Both the position numbers and the translations under genes were made by a program. Positions 8,703 to 16,995 of a DNA stretch of 64,000 bases are shown here, in pieces. Source of the stretch: Pacificispira sp040217575 (GTDB lineage Bacteria; Pseudomonadota; Alphaproteobacteria; UBA8366; Aestuariispiraceae). Numbering within the stretch: position 1 is the stretch's first letter; every line of letters begins with the position of its first letter. The notes under the pieces are model-generated. The model saw only the letters and a list, made by a program, of their open reading frames with translations. It was not told where the DNA came from and made no database searches. The stretch lies in the NCBI GenBank assembly GCA_040217575.1, contig JAVJPW010000005.1:472928-536927 (forward strand). Reading direction: 5' to 3'.

Positions 8703-9386
8703 TCAGGGAACCCAGTGCCAGGTGTCGGCGCGGCTGACTTCGCGCCAGCCGAATGACGCGTACAGTTTCAGGGACGCAACATTGGCGGCCTGTGTGCCGA
8801 CGCGTACGGATCGGGCCGTTGGCAGGAAAGCACCCATACCCTGAATCAACGCCCGTCCTATCCCCTGTCCCTGATGACCTGGCGCAACGGCGATCAGGTC
8901 GATCGCCGCGACATCGCCGCGCAGCAGGATTGCGTTGAACCCCGCGACCGCACCATCCGCAGCACAGGCCAGCAGGACCACATCAGCGCGCCCGGTTATG
9001 TCATTCCGTGCCCAGGCCGCCTTGAATTCGTCCGCCCGGTCATCAGGAATCAGCGGGTCCGCATGCCACCGGTCTGTCCGGAAGGCGGAGTGGGCAATTG
9101 ACGCGACGGCGTCCGCATCGCCAGTTGTCGCGCGCCGGACATGGTTCGGCGCGGGCCCGGCGGGCAAATCCCCTTCGAAGGTGACAAGGGTTTCAACCCG
9201 GCGGAACCCGTGCGGTTCCAGTTCCGATGTTCGGTCTGACAAGCCACGGTAAAACATCAGCCCCACGCCGGCCGCCCTGGCGGCCGACACCGCATCGGCA
9301 GTCCGGCCAACGTCATTCAGGCGCCATACCGGCGCCCCCAGGACCGACGCGTCGAAGGGCTGGTCAGTACAGAATTCCGGGATCAC
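8703..9386 (-). CDS. GNAT-family N-acetyltransferase
   Basis: A 227-aa acyltransferase. The C-terminal GNAT fold shows IDLIAVAPGHQGQGIGRALI, the acetyl-CoA pyrophosphate loop (Q/R-x-x-G-x-G/A), then NVASLKLYASFGW, the usual motif B. An N-terminal region of about 80 residues is divergent. The start is GTG, and GTGA overlaps the stop of the methyltransferase gene by 4 nt. It is the last gene of the long minus-strand glycan operon. PseH-type enzymes acetylate the 4-amino sugar in nonulosonic acid synthesis, so this may be such an enzyme. Confidence 0.8.
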   Translation of the reverse strand: MIPEFCTDQPFDASVLGAPVWRLNDVGRTADAVSAARAAGVGLMFYRGLSDRTSELEPHGFRRVETLVTFEGDLPAGPAPNHVRRATTGDADAVASIAHSAFRTDRWHADPLIPDDRADEFKAAWARNDITGRADVVLLACAADGAVAGFNAILLRGDVAAIDLIAVAPGHQGQGIGRALIQGMGAFLPTARSVRVGTQAANVASLKLYASFGWREVSRADTWHWVP

Positions 9387-10204
9387 CGGGCGTCTTCCGG
9401 CAGGGTCATGAAACCGCGCAGCGTGTACTTACCGCTGGGTTCGACAAGCCGATCCATCAGGTCGAGCCGGAAGCCCGCCCGCCGCGTCAACATGGCGTAC
9501 GACGCCGCGGAAAAGGCGCAGTAATGTTCAATAAAGAACTCTTCCCGGTCGGGACCTTCGGCGGCCAGCGCCCCTTCCCCATCCGGCAATTCGACATAAA
9601 CGATCCCGCCTGGCGCCAGCACGTCTTTGGCGCGGGTCAGCATGGCGACCGGGTCGGGGACATGTTCCAGAACCTTGTTGAAGCTGATCAGGCCATAGCG
9701 CCGGTCAATCCTGTCCTTCATGAAATCGGCAACCAAGCCGTCGACCCCCGCCTTGTCCCGGGCATGGTCCGCGGACCGTGGATCGGGGTCCAGTGCGGTT
9801 GCCTGCCAACCAGCGGCCTTCATCGCGGCAGGAAATACCGCAAGCCCTGACCCGACATCCAACAATGTTCTGTCCGGAACACGTCCGCTGCAATATCCGT
9901 CGACGAAAGTCACACGCCCGCGATTGTCCGACTGGTCCGATGGCAGAGCCATAATCTTGTCGAAGACGCGCGCCATGCGCCCGCCACCATAGGTCCGGTC
10001 CCAATAATCCCCGACATACAGGCCGGAAAGATCGAAGTGGTGGCGGTTCACGATATGCCCGGTGGACGGGCTTTGCAGCAAGTCCCGGCGATACGGGGAA
10101 ATTCCGAAATCCGTCTCCCCCGCCGGGGGCGCATGATAAGTTTTGACCAGGGTCCAGTCAGCGGCACCGGTCACAGGACAGTCGAAATCGGTCGAAGGCG
10201 CCAT
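9383..10204 (-). CDS. Class I SAM-dependent methyltransferase
   Basis: A 273-aa protein. LLDVGSGLAVFPAAM followed by ATALDPDPRS gives SAM motifs I and II; ISFNKVLEHVPDPVAMLTRA is the Methyltransf_11/23 post-motif with the typical LEHVPDP. The N-terminal part (about 70 residues) contains CPVTG and a GISPYRRDLL-like stretch common in sugar methyltransferases of glycan clusters. The ATG at 10204 overlaps the upstream stop as TGATG, which fixes the start; a longer open frame would lie inside the upstream gene. A target in the flagellar glycan is likely but unproven. Confidence 0.82.
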   Translation of the reverse strand: MAPSTDFDCPVTGAADWTLVKTYHAPPAGETDFGISPYRRDLLQSPSTGHIVNRHHFDLSGLYVGDYWDRTYGGGRMARVFDKIMALPSDQSDNRGRVTFVDGYCSGRVPDRTLLDVGSGLAVFPAAMKAAGWQATALDPDPRSADHARDKAGVDGLVADFMKDRIDRRYGLISFNKVLEHVPDPVAMLTRAKDVLAPGGIVYVELPDGEGALAAEGPDREEFFIEHYCAFSAASYAMLTRRAGFRLDLMDRLVEPSGKYTLRGFMTLPEDAR

Positions 10205-10935
10205 CACAGGGTCGCGGTAAATTCCGCGAACTGCTTCACACAGCGGTCCTTCAGAACCGCCGGCATGAAGGAATAGTGCCGGCCGATATAAAGCTGCGGC
10301 TGGCTGATGAACTGGCCGTAGTTGCACATCATCTCAAGCCCCTTGTCAGTAAGGCTGATGCAAACTTCGGTGTTCACCTTGCGCAACTGATAAAGCTGCA
10401 TGTCCCGTTCAATCGGGATCGGCATCTTCATGACCACGCCGCCACGGTCCAGTTTCGGGCTGACCTTATGCAGGGTTGTCACAAGACCGCGGAAATCCCG
10501 GTGATAGACCGCCCACAAATGCGTGTCCAAACCGCGATAATGTTCCGGGTCCGCGCCGTGCAAATTGACGATCCGGTCTGGCGTGACGTCGATGACGGGC
10601 TGGTCCAACCGCCCCGTGCCGAAAACGACATGAACGTCGCAACCGGCATCCTTCATCGCGGCGATGGCGTCCGGGTCGTTCAGGTCCTTGAACGTCTCAA
10701 CCTTTGCGACGTCCGACAAGGATTTTGCTGTGCCGCCAAACCAGGTATCAATTTCATATTTTTCCCGCTCGTCTTCGAATGGGTGGTGGATTTCGAAATT
10801 GGCGCTGGCTGTGCGCCTTTCTTCAAAAACGCGAACGACATTCCAGCGTTTCGAAATAACTTCGACAAAACGGGTGTGGTGCGGCGTATCCGTGGTCAGG
10901 ATACCAACCTTCAGTTTTCCAGGTTCTATCATCAA
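10204..10935 (-). CDS. Formyltransferase-family protein (glycan N-formylation candidate)
   Basis: A 243-aa protein related to methionyl-tRNA formyltransferase. The catalytic Asn-x-His is N124/H126 in VNLHGADPEHYRGLD and the catalytic Asp is D163 in KLDRGGVVM, so the active site looks intact. It is much shorter than tRNA formyltransferase and lacks the C-terminal tRNA-binding domain, as in sugar N-formyltransferases that use N10-formyl-tetrahydrofolate. It lies between the PseA-like and methyltransferase genes in the same operon. Likely substrate: an amino sugar of the flagellin glycan (inference). Confidence 0.75.
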   Translation of the reverse strand: MMIEPGKLKVGILTTDTPHHTRFVEVISKRWNVVRVFEERRTASANFEIHHPFEDEREKYEIDTWFGGTAKSLSDVAKVETFKDLNDPDAIAAMKDAGCDVHVVFGTGRLDQPVIDVTPDRIVNLHGADPEHYRGLDTHLWAVYHRDFRGLVTTLHKVSPKLDRGGVVMKMPIPIERDMQLYQLRKVNTEVCISLTDKGLEMMCNYGQFISQPQLYIGRHYSFMPAVLKDRCVKQFAEFTATL

Positions 10936-10951
10936 GACCTGTTACCCCGTT

Positions 10952-12082
10952 CTATCCCCACGACCAGTCTTCAATCAGAAATCCGGGAATGCGCCAATGA
11001 CCGTCCCGGTATTCCCAGACATCGTGGTTCCTGAATCGCTCCGCGACTTCCCAGAACCATTCGACCGGCTTCCCCTCAAACTCACAAAACGCCTGAATAT
11101 CCTTTTCGGGTATATCCAAACCACGCTGCGAAACAATCTCTATAGCGTCATCCCTGGATACCATTCCATAGCGAATTTGTACCGACAGCGTATCGAATGC
11201 GCGCGTAAACCCGAACTTGTACCATTTCAGGAAATGATGCAACGAAATGAAGTTGCAATCGATATCGGCGAACTCCCAAGTTCCTGTCTTGATGTCGTCT
11301 TGCGAATACTCAAATCCGTGCGCTTGCGCGACTTCGGTATTCTTGAAACTGTTCCATTTGAAGAACGCGCCTAGGAACACGGAACGAACCAGATAGTCCG
11401 GTTCCTTCGGCACGCGATAGGCCACAAGGTCGTGATCGGTCAGCCCTTCCTTTCCGACCCAACTGTCGGCGTCGGTCTGTTCCAGACAGCCATGCTTTGC
11501 CAGCCAATCCGCATCCAACGCATCGGACAGGCGTTCGATCTCGCTTCCCCCATATTCCAGTTGCGGGTTTTCCCCCCATAATATCAATGGGATACGGAAC
11601 TGAACCGCAAGCCGGATGGGGATCGCAAACAGCGCCATATGCATCGGAAGACCGGTCGTTCCGCGTTCTTCGAATGCCGCCTTCATGAACCGGCGTTCCA
11701 CATCCGGCGAAATCGTATAGTCGATATGATCGATGCCCAGGCGTTCAATCATCCGATCGACATTTCGCTGCCCAATTTCCGTCCGGGCCGGTGTTCGCCA
11801 GGTCACGCCCAGCACATTCAGCCCATGTTCCTGCGCCTTGATGATCTGATACCAACTGTCCTTTCCGCCAGATACAGGAACGATGCAGTCATAATTTTCC
11901 GCGCGTGCCTTTGACTGGGTCGCCAGTTCGGCGAATGCCGCCGCGCGCGCGTCCCAGTCGATCTTTGTTTCCTTGTCGTCATGGCCATGACAGGCCGTGC
12001 AGATGCCATCGTCATCCAGAACAATTCCGGGCCGCGTGTCGGGAAGAATACATCGTGTGCAATAGCGCATGGGTTGCCTCAA
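10952..12082 (-). CDS. N-acetyl sugar amidotransferase (PseA/WbpG-like)
   Basis: A 376-aa PP-loop ATPase. Cys8, Cys11, Cys28 and Cys31 (CTRCILPDTRPG and CTACH) make the N-terminal zinc site, and SGGKDS at residues 71-76 is the PP-loop. The family converts an acetamido to an acetamidino group on sugars such as pseudaminic acid, using ammonia from a glutaminase partner. The ATG at 12082 overlaps the AsnB stop by 4 nt; an in-frame ATG at 12070 is an alternative. The neighbouring AsnB carries a glutaminase domain and could supply ammonia. Confidence 0.88.
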   Translation of the reverse strand: MRQPMRYCTRCILPDTRPGIVLDDDGICTACHGHDDKETKIDWDARAAAFAELATQSKARAENYDCIVPVSGGKDSWYQIIKAQEHGLNVLGVTWRTPARTEIGQRNVDRMIERLGIDHIDYTISPDVERRFMKAAFEERGTTGLPMHMALFAIPIRLAVQFRIPLILWGENPQLEYGGSEIERLSDALDADWLAKHGCLEQTDADSWVGKEGLTDHDLVAYRVPKEPDYLVRSVFLGAFFKWNSFKNTEVAQAHGFEYSQDDIKTGTWEFADIDCNFISLHHFLKWYKFGFTRAFDTLSVQIRYGMVSRDDAIEIVSQRGLDIPEKDIQAFCEFEGKPVEWFWEVAERFRNHDVWEYRDGHWRIPGFLIEDWSWG

Positions 12083-13929
12083 CCGCCGCTTTGCGCGGCC
12101 AACTGATCCAGAAACAGCCTAGTGGCCAGAAGGGAGAATAGAAACTTGCTTTCACTGTTCAGAGAGACATCGCTTCCGATCAATTCTTCGAACCGGGACC
12201 GGTCCACCAGATCGAAGAAGGCACCGTCCGCCAGCAACCGGTCACGCACGTCCGGGTTGGTGAAGTCGATCATGGACGTGACCGGCGCGTTTATTCCCTG
12301 TTTTCGGGGATTGGACATGATCACGTCCGGTGCAATGCCCTTCCCGGCCTTGCGCAACAACGCCTTGGGAAGACCATCTGCGATCAGATGCCGGGTCGGT
12401 ATTCGGGACACGCATTCCACCAGGTCCCGATCCAGATAGGGGGCGCGGTTTTCCACCGACCAGCGCATGGATGCCAGGTCATCGTCATGCAACATGACGG
12501 GGACCGTCTCCACCGCCAGTTCATTCATCATCCGGTTTCGCAGGATAGCCGGGGTAAACGCCGCTTCCCGATGTGGTTCGTCGAACGGTTCCGTCAGGTA
12601 CCGGCTAAAGCGATCCGCCCCCAGGAAAATATGGTCCCGTGCATTCGGCGTTTCGATAAACGCCATTGGGCTCTGCAGGAACGGGTTGCGCACGAACTGC
12701 CCGTATGTACGTCGCCAATCGCTGACCAGGTCATCGAAATCCGCCGCGTCCTTCATTTCCGCCAGCCAAAACAGATAATGATCGTAATAGCCGGAAAACA
12801 CCTCGTCCGCACCGGTCCCGCCCAGTGACAAGCGAAACCCGTGATCATGGATTGCCTGGCTGACCAGATAATGCAGGTAGTAGGAGATGGTCAGCGGCGG
12901 ACCGTCAAAATAGGCAATCATATCGGAAAGACGGTCCAGGAAGCCGTCTTCGGGAATCCGGATCTGATGGTTTTCGACACCCAGCGCCGCCAGCCCCTTT
13001 TTGATCATGGCACTTTCGTCATAGCGCCAGTCGTCTTCGACAATCGAAAAACAGGTAATGTCTGCATGGAGCCGATGGTGGGAAATGCCCGCGATGACAT
13101 TGGAATCTATGCCGCCCGACAGTCGGACCGCGACCGGTACGTCCGCGCGCAACGTCCGCTCCATCGCGGTGGTCAGCGCCGCTTCAACACGGGTGGAGGC
13201 TTCCTGTGCGGTCATCTCCACCGGACTATAGCCAAGTTGCCAATAACGAACCGGGGTCCCTGCCTCCCGGCCCGGTACCAATTCCAGATAATGGGCCGCC
13301 GGCAATTCCTGCACCCCGACAAAGAAGGTACGGTTCGCCCGCATCAGGCCCTTGTACCCATTGACTAGATAACGCCTTAGCTGGTCCAGGTCCGGTGCCG
13401 GGGCCGCCCCCGCCATCGCGGCCAACACCTTGATTTCCGAAGCAAAAAGGAACGCATTATCTTCGCCCGCATTCATCCAGAGATATAGCGGCTTTTCCCC
13501 AAACCGGTCGCGGGCGATGGTGATTGCCCCGGTCGCATCATCCAGAATGGCAAAGGCGAACATGCCGACCAGGCGATCCAGCGCACCAGTGCCCCATTCC
13601 TTCCACGCGATCAGCAGTACCTCGGTATCCCCTTCGGTTCGGAAATGGTGGCCCCGCCCCAGCAGTTCCGATCTGAGTTCACGGTAGTTGTAGATTTCAC
13701 CATTGTAGATCAGCGTCAGACCGTCCCGCCGAAATGGCTGATCGGACCTTTCGTTCAGGTCAATGATCGACAGTCGGCTGTGCAACAGGTCATACGCACG
13801 CCCATCCACACGCGTCCCGGCATGGTGTCCGGTTCCGTCCGGGCCCCGGTTCGCCATTTTCGCCAGCGCGGCATTCAACCGGTCTGTTTCAAGCGGTCTG
13901 TCCGCGATGCGTCCGGCAATGCCACACAT
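12079..13929 (-). CDS. Asparagine synthase (glutamine-hydrolysing) family protein
   Basis: A 616-aa two-domain protein. Cys2 in MCGIAGRI is the glutaminase nucleophile; NGEIYNY and RGPDG complete the Ntn domain. The synthetase half has the PP-loop SGGIDS at 271-276 and the YYLHYLVSQ-type helices. AsnB paralogues in glycan clusters often act as sugar or peptide amidotransferases instead of making asparagine. Being directly coupled to the PseA-like gene and adjacent to the NeuB-like gene (next base) suggests it feeds ammonia to amidination. A true asparagine synthetase cannot be excluded. Confidence 0.88.
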   Translation of the reverse strand: MCGIAGRIADRPLETDRLNAALAKMANRGPDGTGHHAGTRVDGRAYDLLHSRLSIIDLNERSDQPFRRDGLTLIYNGEIYNYRELRSELLGRGHHFRTEGDTEVLLIAWKEWGTGALDRLVGMFAFAILDDATGAITIARDRFGEKPLYLWMNAGEDNAFLFASEIKVLAAMAGAAPAPDLDQLRRYLVNGYKGLMRANRTFFVGVQELPAAHYLELVPGREAGTPVRYWQLGYSPVEMTAQEASTRVEAALTTAMERTLRADVPVAVRLSGGIDSNVIAGISHHRLHADITCFSIVEDDWRYDESAMIKKGLAALGVENHQIRIPEDGFLDRLSDMIAYFDGPPLTISYYLHYLVSQAIHDHGFRLSLGGTGADEVFSGYYDHYLFWLAEMKDAADFDDLVSDWRRTYGQFVRNPFLQSPMAFIETPNARDHIFLGADRFSRYLTEPFDEPHREAAFTPAILRNRMMNELAVETVPVMLHDDDLASMRWSVENRAPYLDRDLVECVSRIPTRHLIADGLPKALLRKAGKGIAPDVIMSNPRKQGINAPVTSMIDFTNPDVRDRLLADGAFFDLVDRSRFEELIGSDVSLNSESKFLFSLLATRLFLDQLAAQSGG

Positions 13930-14943
13930 CTATTCAACGTCGGCGCGATGCAGAACCTGCCCCGCCCGAAGCGCGCGAAGCAACTTTCGCCCCGTCACGG
14001 ACGTCCGGTCCGCGGCGCGGAACTCCGTTGCAGGACGGGCAAACATCAGGTCGCTTTCGTCGATCAGCTGACCGGCATCCAGGTCACGCGCCGCAACCAA
14101 TCCCTTCCGGATCGCCGGCCCGGTGCCGTCCTCACATTTCTGCGGGGTCTTTTCGCCATTCCCACGCCCGGAAAATACTTTAGGCAATACATTACAAAGA
14201 CATGATAAGTCATTTGGATCACATGATAACTCGTGGTCCCTAAAATCACGTCTATGCTTCTGATCGGTGAAGTGAACCTCTATGATCTCGGCACCCAGCG
14301 CCACCGCCGCGATGGGCGCTTCCGGGCCGATAACATGGTTGGAATAGCCGATCGTGATTGATGGGAAGGTCTCTTTCAGCGTGCGGATCGCAAGCAGGTT
14401 TGCCTGTTCCAGCGGCGTAGGATAGGCCGAAACGCAATGCAAAACCGCCAGACGTTCAGCAGCGCCCTTTTCCCCCATTTCGTCCACGGCCCATGAAACC
14501 GCGTCATGGACTTCGGCCAATGTCGCCGTCCCCGTGGACAATATAACCGGCAACCCGGTTTCAGCCGACGCACGAATCACCGGTTCGAAATCTATGTCGC
14601 CGCTGGCAATCTTGATCGCTGCACAGTGTTCCGCCAGGAAAGGAACCCAGTCTTCCGAAATGGCCGACGAAAAAAACGCGATACCCTGATTGGCCGCCGC
14701 CTGTTTCAGGGCAAGATGTGCATCTTCGTTCAGACCAAACCGCCGGACACGTGCCTGTCGATCAGGATCGTCGGCGCTGATAAACCGTTCGGCGGTATAG
14801 CTTTGAAATTTGACCGCGTCCGCGCCCGACTGTGCAGCCAGCGCAAGCAGTTCCAACGCCTTGTCGACGCTGCCTTCATGGTTGACGCCAATCTCAGCGA
14901 TAATGGCCGGGCGTTTTGTCGTATCCACCCCGAAAATTTGCAT
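13930..14943 (-). CDS. NeuB-family nonulosonic (sialic-like) acid synthase
   Basis: A 337-aa enzyme that condenses phosphoenolpyruvate with an N-acetylated hexose to give a nine-carbon sugar acid (NeuAc, pseudaminic or legionaminic type). Motifs: IIAEIGVNHEGSVDKAL, ADAVKFQSY, IKIASGDIDFEPVI, LHCVSAYPTP and GYSNHVIG, with a C-terminal SAF/antifreeze-like domain (RPATEF, GRKLLRALRAGQ). I start at the ATG at 14943 because AAGGAG lies eight nt upstream; a longer frame from a GTG at 14970 has no such site. Which of the three acids is made cannot be told from the sequence. Confidence 0.9.
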   Translation of the reverse strand: MQIFGVDTTKRPAIIAEIGVNHEGSVDKALELLALAAQSGADAVKFQSYTAERFISADDPDRQARVRRFGLNEDAHLALKQAAANQGIAFFSSAISEDWVPFLAEHCAAIKIASGDIDFEPVIRASAETGLPVILSTGTATLAEVHDAVSWAVDEMGEKGAAERLAVLHCVSAYPTPLEQANLLAIRTLKETFPSITIGYSNHVIGPEAPIAAVALGAEIIEVHFTDQKHRRDFRDHELSCDPNDLSCLCNVLPKVFSGRGNGEKTPQKCEDGTGPAIRKGLVAARDLDAGQLIDESDLMFARPATEFRAADRTSVTGRKLLRALRAGQVLHRADVE

Positions 14944-14973
14944 TGATGCCGCTCCTTGGTAAGCGGTCACGGA

Positions 14974-16995
14974 TCATGCGGATTTCGCACTCTCCGCTTC
15001 CACCGCTTCGGCTTCTGCCGTCAATTCGTCGACTACGCCCAGCATGATCGTTTCCATGTCCCGCAGGAACGCGCGGAGTTCTTCCAGGTAGAGCGTATAG
15101 AGCGGCCGCGCGCTTTCGTCCGTGACACGACGATACATGCGGAAAAAGACGTTGTAGGTCGTCATGACAGTGCCATAACAGTTCTGCCAGATCACCGCTT
15201 CCAACGGGTCGAATTCTTCTTCATCGTCAACGCGGAACTGACTCCACAACATATCATAGGCCGCGAACGGGTCGACCTCCTCGATCGAATCCATACGGTC
15301 CACTGTCTCCTGTGCGGAGGCAAACCATTGCACCGTTTTTTCCCGCAGGTCGCGGAACCGGGATGCGGGAACATTTTCCCCCTTGGCATAATGGGCCAGT
15401 TCACCATCTATCTGCTGCAGTGCGCGGGTACGTGCGGCCTCGTCCGCCTTTACGACAACAGACCCGGGAAGCTTTGCGATCGCGCCCGGAATTTCCATTC
15501 CGTCCGAGCAGTTATAGACGTTATAACCGGGATAGGCCTCAAGCAGCTTTTGCATGAAGAGCCGGCTCAATAGGAACCCGTGGCTGGTCATCACCGTGCC
15601 ACCGAAGTTCCCTTCCGTCGTATACGGGAATTCCGTTGATTCTTCAGTCCCTTGGAAGGAATACATGAAGTCCCGGTCGGTGTAGTAGCCGGATGCTTTT
15701 GAATGGTGCAGGCCTTCGACCCGTGTACCGAAATCGATGCCGAACATATAGACTTCGCGGAAAGCCATGCCGACGGCAAACCGAATCCCGCAATTCGCAA
15801 CCGTCGGAACAGCCAGATAGATCGGCCGCTTCTTCAATTCGAAAAACCGTGTTGAGCAGACCGTATCGCGATGGAAGAAGACCGCCCGGTCAAACACATT
15901 CGCGGTGCGCGGATTGACAGTCGCGGCACCGACAAAGGTAATGCCGGACACATCATACTTTTCGGCCACCCGTTCGGAAATGTCCGCCTGACCGAAGGTA
16001 TTTTCCACCTCGACATGGAAGTCGGGTTTGATTCCGTATTCCAGCAGGACGCGCAGACCGGACCCACAGGAAATGATGACGGCCTTGTCCTTGTTTGCCC
16101 GGATCACGTCAATGGATTGGTCGATGGAAGGACCGGCTGCGACCACAAAGGCCGGGCAATCCTTCTCGCGCCGGGGTCGGGCACGCCAGATGCTGTAGTC
16201 CGCGTTCAGGAAGTTCCTGGTCGCATTGGTCAGCATGATATTTTCGTCTTCGAAAAATCCTCTGTTCGACCCGATGTAGGAAATCTGGTCCGATAGGCCG
16301 CGGTGGATTTCCCGCACAAGATGGGACCTGTAGTGGGTATAGATCAGCGACCCGTCCAGGGTACCGCCATTGTCGGACCGAAGCGCGTCGGTCAGTTCCG
16401 CCGAAGCCGACGCGGCACTGTCCTGCAGAATGAAGAAGATTCGACCGTTGCGGCCTTCGATCGTCTCAATCCATTCATGCCACGGATTGATGTGCAGCGA
16501 ATGCCAAAGAAACTCAATGAACTGTTCGACAACAATCAGGGACTGTGCCGTGTATTCGTTGATCAACCGTCCGATATGGTCACCGATGCCGATCCCGATG
16601 GAAACCGCAAATCCGGTTACTCCGCGCTGATCTGTTTTCTCGCGAAAGTCGATCCCGCGGTCGGCGCGCTGCTTGTTCAGACGCCGGATCATGATTTTCG
16701 TCATGATCTGGGGCGGCTCATTGTCGGTTCGCGGCCAGTTAAGGTCGATGCGATAAGGCTCTTTCTTGAACACCGAGAATTGGTCTTCAACGAACTGGCG
16801 CACACCCTGATCGTAGAACAGCGTATGACCTATATCGAGGTTCAGATCCCCATCAACCTCCACGATATTCGAAAGCGGCCGGGAAATCGCCTCCAACTTG
16901 CCGGCGATCTCTTCACTGTGGCGCCGGATCGCCTCCATATTGCGTTCGAACAGTGCGTTGCTGTCCGGATCGGACGAAAGATCAAGCGTCTTCAT
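14974..16995 (-). CDS. Maf-type motility-associated flagellin glycosyltransferase (MAF_flag10/DUF115)
   Basis: A 673-aa protein. The central domain has CPAFVVAAGPSIDQSID and ISCGSGLRVLLEYGIKPDFH, then VEVENTFGQADIS, the family signature of Maf proteins (also called DUF115, MptE-like). GMAFREVYMFGIDFG with a HHSKASGYY follows near residue 420. In Campylobacter, Aeromonas and Magnetospirillum, Maf proteins transfer pseudaminic or legionaminic acid onto flagellin in the cytoplasm. Its place directly before the NeuB-like synthase and 2 kb from the flagellin gene fits. It overlaps the upstream TPR-glycosyltransferase stop by 4 nt (ATGA). Confidence 0.9.
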   Translation of the reverse strand: MKTLDLSSDPDSNALFERNMEAIRRHSEEIAGKLEAISRPLSNIVEVDGDLNLDIGHTLFYDQGVRQFVEDQFSVFKKEPYRIDLNWPRTDNEPPQIMTKIMIRRLNKQRADRGIDFREKTDQRGVTGFAVSIGIGIGDHIGRLINEYTAQSLIVVEQFIEFLWHSLHINPWHEWIETIEGRNGRIFFILQDSAASASAELTDALRSDNGGTLDGSLIYTHYRSHLVREIHRGLSDQISYIGSNRGFFEDENIMLTNATRNFLNADYSIWRARPRREKDCPAFVVAAGPSIDQSIDVIRANKDKAVIISCGSGLRVLLEYGIKPDFHVEVENTFGQADISERVAEKYDVSGITFVGAATVNPRTANVFDRAVFFHRDTVCSTRFFELKKRPIYLAVPTVANCGIRFAVGMAFREVYMFGIDFGTRVEGLHHSKASGYYTDRDFMYSFQGTEESTEFPYTTEGNFGGTVMTSHGFLLSRLFMQKLLEAYPGYNVYNCSDGMEIPGAIAKLPGSVVVKADEAARTRALQQIDGELAHYAKGENVPASRFRDLREKTVQWFASAQETVDRMDSIEEVDPFAAYDMLWSQFRVDDEEEFDPLEAVIWQNCYGTVMTTYNVFFRMYRRVTDESARPLYTLYLEELRAFLRDMETIMLGVVDELTAEAEAVEAESAKSA

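Noticed and set aside
14180..14245. AT-rich patch with two ACATGATAA copies inside the NeuB-like gene
   Set aside because: It reads as normal conserved coding sequence of the synthase; the repeat looks like chance.
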